A DNA stretch of 64,000 nt from Nocardioides zhouii (lineage in GTDB: Bacteria > Actinomycetota > Actinomycetes > Propionibacteriales > Nocardioidaceae), in assembly GCF_004137345.1 (NCBI RefSeq), contig NZ_SDWV01000009.1:124001-188000 (forward strand), in the 5' to 3' direction. Both the position numbers and the translations under genes were made by a program. Below, piece by piece: positions 1 to 9,909 of this stretch. The number at the start of each line of letters is the position of its first letter. Within the stretch, counting starts at the first letter, position 1. The notes beneath the pieces are model-generated. The model had not been told where the DNA came from and searched no databases. It was given only the letters and a program-made list of their open reading frames with translations.

Positions 1-488
1 GCTTGCCCTTGAGCTTGCTGAAGATCACGCCGCCGATGGCGAGGAGGCCGCCGAGCAGCAGCACCTTCTTGAGCTTGCCGCCCTTGGGCTCGGGCTCGAT
101 GCCACGCAGCTCGTTGGCCCTGGCGATCGCGGCGTCACGGCCGGAGGCCGCCCGCTCGGCGGCGATCGCGGCGCCGGCGGAGGCCTTCTCGGCGGCGCTG
201 GCGCGGTAGTCGGCCAGCAGCGGTGCGGCCTTCTCGCGGGCCTCGGTGGCCTTGGCGGCGGCAACCGCGGCGCCGGCAGTGGCGGCCTCGGCGGCGCGCG
301 CGCGGCCCTCCTCGATGAGGGGCGTCGCCTTGTCGCGCGCGTCGGTGAGGGCCGGCCCGGCCTTGTCCACGGCCTGCTCCCACGCCGACTCCAGCTGGGG
401 GATGACGGTCTCCGTGAGCTGGTCCGTGAGCTGGTCGACGTAGTCGTGGGCGCGGTCCATGAGGGACTTCTTGCGGCCGAAAGGCATG
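1..488 (-). CDS. Ala-rich helical protein with C-terminal membrane anchor (3' end outside window)
   Basis: I do not recognise a named family. Reading from an ATG at 488, preceded by GGAGGTC (493-499), the frame stays open to the window edge (at least 162 residues). It begins MPFGRKKSLMDRAHDYVDQL. A long Ala/Glu/Lys-rich helical region follows, with repeats of the type (A/R)AAEKA-AGAAIAAE that resemble amphipathic apolipoprotein- or coiled-coil-like helices. It ends in Lys-rich flanks around a single hydrophobic segment (VLLLGGLLAAIGGVIF), as in a tail-anchored membrane protein. It is divergent from the cyclophilin gene, with about 190 bp between them. The function is unknown; a structural or membrane-associated role is only a guess. 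Confidence 0.75.
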
Positions 489-678
489 CCTGACCTCCTA
501 AGTCTGTGAGCCTCCATCTCACCATGCCCACCCTGAGCCGACCAGCCCCGTCCGGGTGGGGGGACCCGGCACCGGCTGGGGCACGGGCCGGAGCGTGGGT
601 GCCGCGTGGCAGGATCGAGGCGCACGCTCGGCGTGCACCCAGACCCAGCAGTTGACCCACATGCGAGAGGCACATCCC

Positions 679-1191
679 ATGGCCGACCAGAAGGCGACCC
701 TCAAGACCAACCGGGGCGACATCGTCATCAACCTCTTCCCGAACCACGCCCCCGAGACCGTCGACAACTTCGTCGGCCTCGCCGAGGGCACCAAGGACTA
801 CCGCGACGACGCGGGCCGCAGCGGGGAGAAGTACTACGACGGGCTCGGCTTCCACCGGGTGATCGACGGGTTCATGATCCAGGGCGGGTGCCCGCTCGGC
901 ACCGGCACCGGCGGCCCGGGCTACACGTTCAAGGACGAGGTCCACCCCGAGCTCGTCTTCGACAAGCCCTACCTGCTCGCGATGGCCAACGCCGGCCCCG
1001 GCACCAACGGCTCGCAGTTCTTCATCACCCTCGGCGCCACCCCGTGGCTCAACCGCAAGCACACGATCTTCGGTGAGGTGGCCGACCAGTCCAGCCGCGA
1101 CGTGGTCGACGCCATCGGCACCACCGCGACCGGTGCGATGGACCGTCCCGCCGAGCCCGTGGTGATCGAGTCCGTCACCATCGAGCGCTGA
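679..1191 (+). CDS. ppiA: Cyclophilin-type peptidyl-prolyl cis-trans isomerase
   Basis: Single-domain cyclophilin of 170 residues, about the usual size. Typical elements are visible: the FHRVIDGFMIQGG block carrying the catalytic Arg, GPGTNGSQFFITL, and LNRKHTIFGEV. No signal peptide is seen, so it should act in the cytoplasm as a proline isomerase or folding helper. The ATG at 679 starts at the family's N-terminus (MADQKATLKTNRGDI); the open frame extends further upstream, but that stretch has no cyclophilin character. Its place just ahead of a rhomboid and the crgA/pknB block matches the origin-proximal order known from Mycobacterium and other actinobacteria. Confidence 0.95.
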   Translation: MADQKATLKTNRGDIVINLFPNHAPETVDNFVGLAEGTKDYRDDAGRSGEKYYDGLGFHRVIDGFMIQGGCPLGTGTGGPGYTFKDEVHPELVFDKPYLLAMANAGPGTNGSQFFITLGATPWLNRKHTIFGEVADQSSRDVVDAIGTTATGAMDRPAEPVVIESVTIER

Positions 1192-1224
1192 CCGACCACC
1201 CACCGCCCCCGAGCCACTGACGCC

Positions 1225-2172
1225 GTGACCGAACCGACCGAGGGCGTGCCCGCGACCGGGGTGCCGACCTGTTACCGGCACCCCGATCGCGAGACCTGGA
1301 TCCGCTGCCAGCGCTGCGACAAGCCGATCTGCCCCGACTGCATGCGCGACGCAGCCGTCGGCTTCCACTGCCCCGACTGCGTCAAGGCGGCCAGCAAGGG
1401 CTCGCGCCAGAACCGGGCGATGTACGGCGGCGAGCGCAGCGCCGACCCGCGCCTGACGACGTACGTGCTGATCGGCATCAACGCCGTGGTGTGGCTCGTG
1501 ATCGCGGCCACGGGCGGTGGAGCCTCACGACTCGCCAACCTGTTCTCGCTGGCACCGACAGGGCTGTGCGAGCTGTCCGACGGGTCGGGTCGCTTCTACC
1601 CGGACGTGACGGACCGGGCCACGTGCTCGACGCTCCCCATCACCGAGTGGCACGCGGGCGTCGCCGACGGCGCCTGGTGGCAGCTGATCACCAGCAACTT
1701 CACCCACGTGGAGATCTGGCACGTCGCGCTGAACCTGTTCGCGCTGTACATCTTCGGTCCCGCCCTCGAAGGGATCATCGGACGGGCGAGGTTCCTCGCC
1801 GTCTACCTGATCGGCGGGCTGGCCTCGTCGGTGCTGGTGCTCTTCCTCAGCGGTGAGCACAGCTCGACCCTCGGGGCGTCCGGGGCGTTGTTCGCGTTGC
1901 TCGGCGCGCTGCTGGTGACGGCCCGCAAGGCCCGGCTCAACTCGCAGTGGCTGGTGCAGAACCTGACCCTCGGCGTGATCATCACCGTCGTCGGCTGGCG
2001 GATGATCTCGTGGCAGGGGCACCTCGGCGGGTTCCTCGGCGGCCTGGCCGCGGCGGCGATCATCGCGTACGCGCCGAAGTCGAACCGTTCGGTCGTCCAG
2101 TGGAGTGGGCTGGCCGTCCTCACGGGCGTCCTGCTCGTCCTCACCGGCCTCCGGATCAGCATGCTCGCCTGA
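1225..2172 (+). CDS. Rhomboid-family intramembrane protease with N-terminal zinc-binding domain
   Basis: 315 residues with a GTG start. The N-terminus carries a cysteine/histidine-rich B-box-like zinc motif (CYRHPDR, CQRCDKPICPDCM, FHCPDC), and about six hydrophobic segments follow. Rhomboid hallmarks are present: the HVEIWHVALNLFALYIFG segment, the active-site Ser in GASGALFALLGA, and the late His in WQGHLGGFLGGLAAA. This fits a serine intramembrane protease that cleaves single-pass membrane proteins; no substrate can be named. It lies 33 bp after the cyclophilin gene on the same strand, probably co-transcribed, a pairing common in actinobacteria. Confidence 0.92.
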   Translation: MTEPTEGVPATGVPTCYRHPDRETWIRCQRCDKPICPDCMRDAAVGFHCPDCVKAASKGSRQNRAMYGGERSADPRLTTYVLIGINAVVWLVIAATGGGASRLANLFSLAPTGLCELSDGSGRFYPDVTDRATCSTLPITEWHAGVADGAWWQLITSNFTHVEIWHVALNLFALYIFGPALEGIIGRARFLAVYLIGGLASSVLVLFLSGEHSSTLGASGALFALLGALLVTARKARLNSQWLVQNLTLGVIITVVGWRMISWQGHLGGFLGGLAAAAIIAYAPKSNRSVVQWSGLAVLTGVLLVLTGLRISMLA

Positions 2173-2248
2173 GCGAGATCGATCTCCGGCCGGATCCCCC
2201 GCACCGCGTCGTACGACGGTGGTGGCGGGGGCTCTGTCGTCGGCGGAG

Positions 2249-2326
2249 TTACCCACAGGTGTGTACACAGCTGTGGATAACTACACGCGTGTAATTCTCC
2301 ACAGGAGTTGTCCACAGTGTGGAAAT
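2249..2326. promoter_or_regulatory. Cluster of DnaA-box-like sequences
   Basis: Four near-consensus 9-mers lie in about 70 bp: TTACCCACA (2249-2257), TTATCCACA on the minus strand (2272-2280, perfect), TTCTCCACA (2295-2303) and TTGTCCACA (2308-2316, perfect for the actinobacterial consensus). A weaker fifth is on the minus strand at 2318-2326. The first three starts are 23 bp apart. The local sequence is also less GC-rich than its surroundings. No dnaA or dnaN is in the window, so this may be a DnaA-titrating site or an origin element rather than the main oriC. Confidence 0.65.
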
Positions 2327-2340
2327 CCGAACGCCTGCAC

Positions 2341-2394
2341 GAGCGGTGCGTGAGGCGGCCTCCGAGCGCGCGGAAGCCGCCTCACGCACCGCTC
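2341..2394. repeat. Long palindrome A (19-bp arms)
   Basis: Perfect inverted repeat: GAGCGGTGCGTGAGGCGGC at 2341-2359 is complementary to 2376-2394, and the centre adds a further TCCG/CGGA pairing. It lies beyond the 3' ends of both neighbouring genes. Its arm is nearly the same as that of palindrome B 30 bp downstream. Confidence 0.85.
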
Positions 2395-2420
2395 CCGGTG
2401 CGGCGTACGCCCGAAATCGA

Positions 2421-2480
2421 CTCGAGCGGTGAGAGAGACGCCTTCCCTTCCCCAGGAAGGCGCCTCACTCACCGCTCGAG
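2421..2480. repeat. Long palindrome B, same family as A
   Basis: Outer arms CTCGAGCGGTGAG (2421-2433) and its complement (2468-2480), plus an inner CGCCTTCC / GGAAGGCG pair (2439-2446 / 2455-2462). Read on the minus strand, the right arm contains GAGCGGTGAGTGAGGCG, one base different from the arm of palindrome A. It ends 33 bp before the crgA stop and may terminate crgA, or be a REP-like element. Confidence 0.82.
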
Positions 2481-2513
2481 GCGCGGGGCCCGTTCAGCGG
2501 GCCGAGGGAGAAC

Positions 2514-2966
2514 CTACTCCCACTTGGTCGCGAAGCTGAACCCGACCGCCATGAACGCGATGCCGACGACGAGGTTCCACTGGCCGAGGTCGTTGAAGAG
2601 CCACAGGCTGGAGAGGTCGTCGGAGAACACGTAGAAGGTGCAGATCCACAGCAGGCCGATGAGGAAGCAGGCCAGCATGCCGATGACGACGCCGCGGCCA
2701 CGGCCGAGCGGGGTCGAGGGGTGCGCGGAGACGATCAGGCCGAGCATGAGCAGCCCGAAGCCGATGGCGTAGTTCCAGTCGCCGAGGTCGGCGACGGCCT
2801 TGGGCGAACCCTCGACCGGCGGGAAGGCGAGCGGGTTGCCGCGGGCCTGGGTGTAGTAGAAGACGAGCCAGGCGATGCCGGCGACGACCAGCAGCAGGCT
2901 GATCAGGAACCTGACGGTGAAGAGCGTGCTCTTCTCCTCGGTGGTGATCGCGCTGGACTTCGACAC
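2514..2966 (-). CDS. crgA: CrgA-like cell division membrane protein, internally duplicated
   Basis: CrgA is a small two-helix membrane protein (about 85-95 residues in mycobacteria and Streptomyces) that recruits or regulates septal PBPs and FtsZ. Here the product has 150 residues and four predicted membrane segments. The first half (FLISLLLVVAGIAWLVFYYT ... DLGDWNYAIGFGLLMLGLIV) and the second (GMLACFLIGLLWICTFYVFS ... DLGQWNLVVGIAFMAVGFSF) repeat the same plan, including the DLGxWN turn before the second helix. The C-terminal FATKWE resembles the usual CrgA tail. Its position between the rhomboid and DUF881/pknB genes supports the assignment. Confidence 0.85.
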   Translation of the reverse strand: MSKSSAITTEEKSTLFTVRFLISLLLVVAGIAWLVFYYTQARGNPLAFPPVEGSPKAVADLGDWNYAIGFGLLMLGLIVSAHPSTPLGRGRGVVIGMLACFLIGLLWICTFYVFSDDLSSLWLFNDLGQWNLVVGIAFMAVGFSFATKWE

Positions 2967-3067
2967 TGCTGCTCCTGTGGTTCGACGAGTGTGGTGGGCG
3001 AGGGTGCACGCCGTGGCGCGCCGCTCCGGGGCGCCGGAGCGCCCGCCGGGGGGTTAGCGTAGTCGGC

Positions 3068-3820
3068 ATGTCGCCGGAGCCCCATTCATCCCCCGGACGT
3101 CGCCGCGTCTGGCGGGTGGCGACGCCGCTGGTCGTGCTGATGAGCGGGACCCTGTTCGGGGTGAGCGCTGAGCAGAGCGACGGGCTCGACCTGAGGGGCG
3201 GCAGGCTGACCGACCTGGCGTCGGTCGTACGCGCCGAGCGTGATCGGGCGGGCGACCTGACCGCCCAGGCCGCCGACCTCAACGCCGAGGTCGAGGACCT
3301 CAGCACCCAGCTCGGCGACCGCTCGGTCTCCCGGGTGCAGGACGAGATCGCCACGCTGGTCGACCCGGCCGGGCTGACGGAGAAGTCGGGGTCGGCGATC
3401 CAGGTCACCCTGGACGACGCGTCGTTCGAGGTGCGCGAGGCGTACGAGGACAATCCCAACGACCTCGTCGTCCACCAGCAGGACATCCAGGCGGTGGCCA
3501 ACGCGATGTGGAGCGCGGGCGCGACGGCGGTGACGATCCAGGGCCAGCGGCTGATCTCCACGACCGGCATCAAGTGCGAGGGCAACCAGGTGACCCTCCA
3601 CGGGCTGCCCTACTCCCCGCCCTACGTCATCGTGGGCATCGGGGACCAGGCGCGGCTCGAGGCCGAGCTGATCACGGACCCGATCCTCGCGACCTATCGC
3701 GACTACACCGACATCCCGGGCGGTGGCGTGTCCTGGGACATGACGGCCCTGGACTCCGCGGTCGCGCCGGCCTACGCCGGACTGCTCGACCTCACCTACG
3801 CGACCCCGATCCCGGAGTGA
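3068..3820 (+). CDS. DUF881 family membrane-anchored protein
   Basis: 250 residues. An Arg-rich N-terminus and one hydrophobic segment (VATPLVVLMSGTLFGVSA, about residues 17-34) are followed by a coiled-coil stretch (ASVVRAERDRAGDLTAQAAD, from about residue 51) and the globular extracytoplasmic DUF881 domain (AIQVTLDDA, DLVVHQQDIQAVANAMWSAG, AVTIQGQRL). The same family sits beside crgA and pknB in mycobacteria. Family function is not firmly established; a role in envelope or division is inferred from context. Its last 29 bp overlap the 3' end of the convergent pknB gene. Confidence 0.88.
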   Translation: MSPEPHSSPGRRRVWRVATPLVVLMSGTLFGVSAEQSDGLDLRGGRLTDLASVVRAERDRAGDLTAQAADLNAEVEDLSTQLGDRSVSRVQDEIATLVDPAGLTEKSGSAIQVTLDDASFEVREAYEDNPNDLVVHQQDIQAVANAMWSAGATAVTIQGQRLISTTGIKCEGNQVTLHGLPYSPPYVIVGIGDQARLEAELITDPILATYRDYTDIPGGGVSWDMTALDSAVAPAYAGLLDLTYATPIPE

Positions 3821-5593
3821 CCCGCCCGCTCGGCGTGGTCGGCGGCTCGGTCGGGACCACCGGCGTCGTGGGCGTCTCGGTGGGGGTCTCCGTCGGCGTC
3901 TCCGTGGGAATGACCGGCTCCTCGTAGGCCGACACGAAGATCACGATCGTCGTCCCCTGGTCCTCAGTGCCGCCGGCCGGGATCTGGTCGACGACCGTCC
4001 CCTTGGGCTCGACGGAGGTCGCGTCGGTGCGTACGTCCGGCACGAAGCCGGCCTCGCGGATCGTCCGCTCGGCCTCGCCCTGCTTGAGGCCGCGGACGTC
4101 CGGGACCTGCTCGGGACCGTCGGAGTAGGTGAGCACGATCGTGGTGCCCTCCGCGACGGCAGTGCCGGCGGTGGGGGTGGTGGCCAGGACCTGGAACTTC
4201 TCCTCGTCGGAGTCCTCCTCCTCGAAGCGCACCTTGAGGTCGGCGGCGAGCATCAGCTCGCGCGCCTCCTTGCGGGGCCGGCCCACGACGAAGGGGACCT
4301 CGACCTCGGGCTTGCCCAACGAGAGGACGAAGTCGATCGACGTCCCGGGCTCCTGGAACGTGTCGCGGTCGGGGTCCTGCGACATGACGGTGTCGGCGGG
4401 GACGGTGTCGGAGGTGTCGCGGGTGACCCGTCCGACGTCGAAGCCGCTCTCCACGATCGCGAGTCCGGCCTCCTCCTCGGTCATGCCGACCAGGTTGGGC
4501 ACGGCCTCGCGGGTGGGCGCGTCGTCGAACAGGGCGTCGTTCATGAAGTAGGCGCCCGCGAGCAGCAGGGCGACCACCAGGAGGCCACCGAAGAGCCACC
4601 AGCCGGCGCGGCTGCGATGCGGCTCGTCCCGGCCCGGGGGCGGGGCGCCGACGGCGGCCGCGGCCATCGTGGTCGTCGCGTCGGCAGGCGGAGGGGCGTA
4701 CGTCGTCTCCTCGACCGGGACCACGGCCGGGGCCTGGATCGGGTGGCCCGCGAGGTAGCGCTCGATGTCGGCCTTCATCGCCGCGGCGCTCTGGTAACGG
4801 TCCTCCACGCGCTTGGCGAGGGACTTCATCACGATCGCGTCGATCTCGGCGTCGAGCTGGTCGTCGAGGTCGGACGGCGGCGGGGCCTGCTCGCGGACGT
4901 GCTGGTAGGCCACGGCGACCGGGCTGTCGCCGACGAAGGGCGGGCGGCCGGTGAGCAGCTCGTACAGGAGGCAGCCGGTGGAGTAGACGTCGGAGCGCGA
5001 GTCGACGGTCTCGCCGCGCGCCTGCTCGGGGGAGAGGTACTGCGCGGTGCCGACGACGGCCGCGGTCTGGGTCATCGTGGACGAGGCGTCGGAGATCGCG
5101 CGGGCGATGCCGAAGTCCATCACCTTGACGTCGCCGGACGGCGTGAGCATCACGTTGCCGGGCTTGATGTCGCGGTGGATGATGCCGGCGCGGTGGCTGT
5201 AGTCGAGTGCCGACAGCACGCCCGCGGTGATCTCCAGGGCCCGCTCGGGCAGGATCCTGCGGCCCTCGCGGACGATGTCGCGCAACGTGCGTCCCTCGAC
5301 ACACTCCATGACGATGTACGGCTGCGCGACGCCGGAGCCGTCGGTCGCCATCTCCTCGCCCGTGTCGTACGTCGAGACGATGGCGGGGTGGTTCAGCGAG
5401 GCCGACGACTGCGCCTCGCGTCGGAAGCGGGCCTGGAACGTCGCGTCGCTCGCGAGGTCGGTGCGCAGTCGCTTGACCGCCACCGTGCGGCCGAGCCGCA
5501 GGTCCTTGCCCTTGCGGACCTCGGCCATGCCGCCGCGGCCCAGGGTCTCGCCGAGCTCGTAGCGGCCACCGATCAGGGTCGGCTCCGGCTGCG

Positions 5594-5597
<4 letters not shown>
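3792..5597 (-). CDS. pknB: Ser/Thr protein kinase PknB with PASTA domains
   Basis: 601 residues. Kinase domain about 12-275, with the glycine loop GRGGMAEV, ATP lysine in VAVKRL (K42), catalytic HRDIKPGN (D143), DFG (161-163) and the VGTAQYLSPEQA activation segment. A transmembrane helix lies at about 332-350. Three PASTA repeats follow (about 363-428, 430-495, 496-557), then a Thr/Pro-rich TETPTETP tail. Mycobacterial PknB has four PASTA repeats, so this one is shorter. The extracellular part is expected to bind muropeptides or lipid II, and the kinase to phosphorylate cell-wall enzymes and FHA proteins. It is the last gene of the operon; its ATG overlaps the pknA stop by 4 bp. Confidence 0.96.
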
Positions 5598-7038
<1,441 letters not shown>

Positions 7039-7042
<4 letters not shown>

Positions 7043-8499
7043 GGGGTGATCACCGCCTCCATGATCGCCTTGGCGATCGGCCCGCCGAGCGCACCGCCGC
7101 CGATCTCGTCGGGGGAAGTGTCGCTCGACTGCACGAGCACCGCGACGGCGACCTTGGGGTCGTCGGCCGGGGCGAACGAGACGAACCACGCGTACGGCGG
7201 GCGGTCGCCCGAGGACTGGGCCGTGCCGGTCTTGCCCGCGACGTCGACGCCCGGGATCTGCGCGGGGGCGGCCGTGCCGTCGGCGACGGTGGCCACGAGC
7301 ATCTTGGTCAGCTCGTCGGCGGTGGTGCTGGAGATGGCCTTGCTGATGCTCTGCGTGTCGGTGCGGTCGAGCACGGACAGGTTGGGGGCGCGGACCTCGT
7401 CGACGACGTACGGGCGCATCACGTCGCCGTCGTTGGCGATGGCGGCGGCGACCATCGCCATCTGCAGCGGCGTCGCGGTGACGCTCGACTGGCCGATGCC
7501 GGACATCGCGGTCTGCGGGGCGTCCATGTCGCGCGGGTAGAGCGACTGCGCCTGCCCGGCGAGGTCCTCGAGCGAGGTGTCGTTGAAGCCGAACTTCTCG
7601 GCCTGCTCGGCCATCGCGTCGTTGCCCAGCTCGTTGGCGAGCGTCAGGAAGGTGACGTTGCAGGAGACCTGGAGGGCCTGGGTCAGGGTGATCCGGCGGC
7701 CGCCGCAGTTGCCGTCGTCGTAGTTGCCGATGGTCGTGTCGGACTGCGGCAGCTGGAACCGGTAGCCGCCCGGCACCATCGAGTCGGCGTCGTAGTTGCC
7801 CGACTCGATCGCCGCGGCCGCGGTGACGAGCTTGAACGTCGACCCCGGCGGGAGCGTGGTGCCGATGGCACGGTTGATCAACGGTTCGCGCTCGTCGGCG
7901 TTGAGCAACTTGCCGAGGTCGGAGACCGCGGTGAAGTCGTGGGAGGCGAAGCCGTTGGGGTCGAACGTCGGGGTGGAGGCCATGGCCAGCACCCGGCCCG
8001 TCGTCGGCTCGAGCGCGACCACGGCGCCCTGCGCGTCGCCCGGAAGGTTCTCCAGGCCGGCCCAGGCGGCGTCCTGCGCAGCGGCGTTGATCGTGAGCAG
8101 GACGTTGCCGCCCTTGGGGTCGGTGTTGCTCAGCAGGTCGACGAGGCGGGTGACGAAGAGGCGCGAGTCGTCGCCGGCGAGCACGGAGTTCTGCGAGCGC
8201 TCCACCCCGGTCTGGCTGTACCAGGAGAAGTAGCCGGTGATCGGGGCGTACTTGAACGGCTCGGAGTAGGTGCGCTGGAACTTGTACTTGTCGTTCGAGG
8301 GCACGCTGCGGGCGATGGCCTCCTTGCCGACGAGGATCGCCCCGCGCTCGCGGGAGAACGTCGCGGTGATGATCCGTCGGTTGCGCGGGTCGTCGGACAG
8401 CCCGTCCGCGCGGACGTACATCAGGTAGGTCGCGTTGACCATGAGCGCGAGGAACAGCACCAGGCAGAAGACGGACACGACTCGGATCGGCTTGTTCAT
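7039..8499 (-). CDS. pbpA: Penicillin-binding protein (class B transpeptidase) PbpA
   Basis: 486 residues with an N-terminal membrane anchor (VVSVFCLVLFLALMVNATYL). The transpeptidase motifs are complete: STFK with the nucleophile S220, SCN (279-281) and KTG (423-425, GKTGTAQ). It cross-links peptidoglycan outside the membrane and should work with the SEDS protein encoded just upstream in the operon. The length and the absence of PASTA domains match the PbpA/FtsI-like protein of the pknAB cluster. The start overlaps the rodA stop by 4 bp. Confidence 0.95.
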
Positions 8500-9896
8500 C
8501 GGAGCTTCACCACCTGGGTCGTCTCGCTGTCGTCGGAGGCGTCGTCGGCCGGTTCCAGCCGTGGCGCGGGGCGGCGGGCCTGGTCGGAGATCCGCAGCAG
8601 CAGGGCGATGATCACCCAGTTGGCGACCAGCGAGGAGCCGCCGTAGGACAGGAACGGGGTGGTGAGGCCGGTCAGCGGGATCAGTCCGGTCACGCCGCCG
8701 ATGACGACGAAGACCTGCAGCGCGACGATCGAGCCGAGCCCGACCGCGAGCAGCTTGCCGAAGCCGTCGCGCGAGATCAGCGCGATGCGCAGCGCGCGCT
8801 CCACGATGAGGCCGTAGCAGACGATGATCGCCATGACTGCCGTCAGGCCGAGCTCCTCGCCGATGGTGGCGAGGATGAAGTCGGAGTACGCGAACGGCAC
8901 CCGCTCGGGGAAGCCGTTGCCGAGGCCGCGGCCGATCAGCCCGCCCCAGCCCATGCCGAACAGGGCCTCGACCGGCTGGTAGCTCACGCCGGGGTAGTAG
9001 TCCATCGGGTGCAGCCAGATGTCGAAGCGGTTCTGCACGTTGCCGACGAACGTGTACGCCGCCAGCGCCCCGGCCCCGAACAGCAGGCCGCCGACGACCA
9101 GCCAGCCGGCGCGCTCGGTGGAGACGTAGAGCATGGCGAGGAAGAGGCCGAAGAACAGGAGCGACGACCCGAGGTCGTTCTGCAGGACCAGGATCATCAT
9201 CGAGACGCCGAACATCGCCATGATCGGGCCGAGGTCGCGCCCGCGCGGGAGGTCGACGAAGACCACGCGCCGTCCGGCCAGGGCCAGGGCGTCGCGGTGG
9301 AGGACGAGGTAGCCGGAGAACGCGATCACCAGCATCACCTTGGCGACCTCGCCGGGCTGGAACGAGAACCCGGCGACGTTGATCCAGATCCGGGCGCCGT
9401 TGATCTTGTTGCCGATCACGGGCAGGAAGGGGAGGACCAGCAGCAGGATGCCGATCAGGCCGGCGGTGTAGGTGAACCGCTGGAGCACGCGGTGGTCGCG
9501 CAGCAGGAACAGTGCACCGATGAAGAGCACCACCCCGAGGGTCATCCAGGTCAGCTGCTGGCGCGCGAAGGTGTGCTGGTCCTCCCCGAGCGCCTCGTAC
9601 GTCAGGTCGAGGCGGTGGATGACCGCGAGGCCGAGCCCGTTGAGCGCGGCGACGAGCGGCAGCAGCACCGGGTCGGCGTACGGCGCGACGATGCGGACCG
9701 TCACGTGGGCGGCGACGATCAGCCCGGTGAGCCAGCCGCCGTAGCCGACGAGGTCGGTCGGCACGGCTCCCTCGACGCCGAGGCCGACCGCGGCGTACGC
9801 GCCGATCCCGACCGCGAGCGCCAGGACGAGCAGGAACAGCTCCGCACCCCGGCGACGCCGGTGCACGAAGCCCATGAGGGATCCGGTCTGACTCAT
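8496..9896 (-). CDS. rodA: SEDS peptidoglycan glycosyltransferase (RodA/FtsW family)
   Basis: 466 residues, polytopic, with about ten or more hydrophobic segments. Recognisable SEDS signatures are GARIWINVAGFSFQPGEVAK, LQNDLGSSLLFFGLFLAML, and the C-terminal GLTTPFLSYGGSSLVANW. It polymerises lipid II into glycan strands, paired with PbpA as transpeptidase. Long N-terminal part and cluster position match RodA of mycobacterial pknAB operons. It starts 13 bp after the pstP stop. Confidence 0.95.
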   Translation of the reverse strand: MSQTGSLMGFVHRRRRGAELFLLVLALAVGIGAYAAVGLGVEGAVPTDLVGYGGWLTGLIVAAHVTVRIVAPYADPVLLPLVAALNGLGLAVIHRLDLTYEALGEDQHTFARQQLTWMTLGVVLFIGALFLLRDHRVLQRFTYTAGLIGILLLVLPFLPVIGNKINGARIWINVAGFSFQPGEVAKVMLVIAFSGYLVLHRDALALAGRRVVFVDLPRGRDLGPIMAMFGVSMMILVLQNDLGSSLLFFGLFLAMLYVSTERAGWLVVGGLLFGAGALAAYTFVGNVQNRFDIWLHPMDYYPGVSYQPVEALFGMGWGGLIGRGLGNGFPERVPFAYSDFILATIGEELGLTAVMAIIVCYGLIVERALRIALISRDGFGKLLAVGLGSIVALQVFVVIGGVTGLIPLTGLTTPFLSYGGSSLVANWVIIALLLRISDQARRPAPRLEPADDASDDSETTQVVKLR

Positions 9897-9909
9897 CGCA
9901 GCCCGCCCG

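Larger units (their letters stand above)
2173..2513. other. Intergenic region with DnaA-box cluster and palindromes, no gene
   Basis: A 341-bp stretch between the convergent rhomboid and crgA genes with no credible coding frame. It holds a group of DnaA-box-like 9-mers (2249-2316, with a weaker one to 2326) followed by two long palindromes (2341-2394 and 2421-2480). Being between 3' ends, it could also provide termination for both genes. Confidence 0.8.

Noticed and set aside
2249-2326. Claiming the main oriC here
   Set aside because: No dnaA or dnaN in the window, and gene order predicts the origin upstream of ppiA; only a DnaA-box cluster is claimed.
3840-3912. Tandem repeat or mobile signature in the E-T-P coding stretch of pknB
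   Set aside because: Degenerate 12-bp-like repeats simply encode the Thr/Glu/Pro-rich tail; no inverted ends or target duplications.
7043-7189. Upstream extension of pknA to an ATG at 7189
   Set aside because: The added 49 residues are Arg-rich and lie out of frame inside pbpA; the overlapping GTG at 7042 fits the operon style and the kinase N-terminus.
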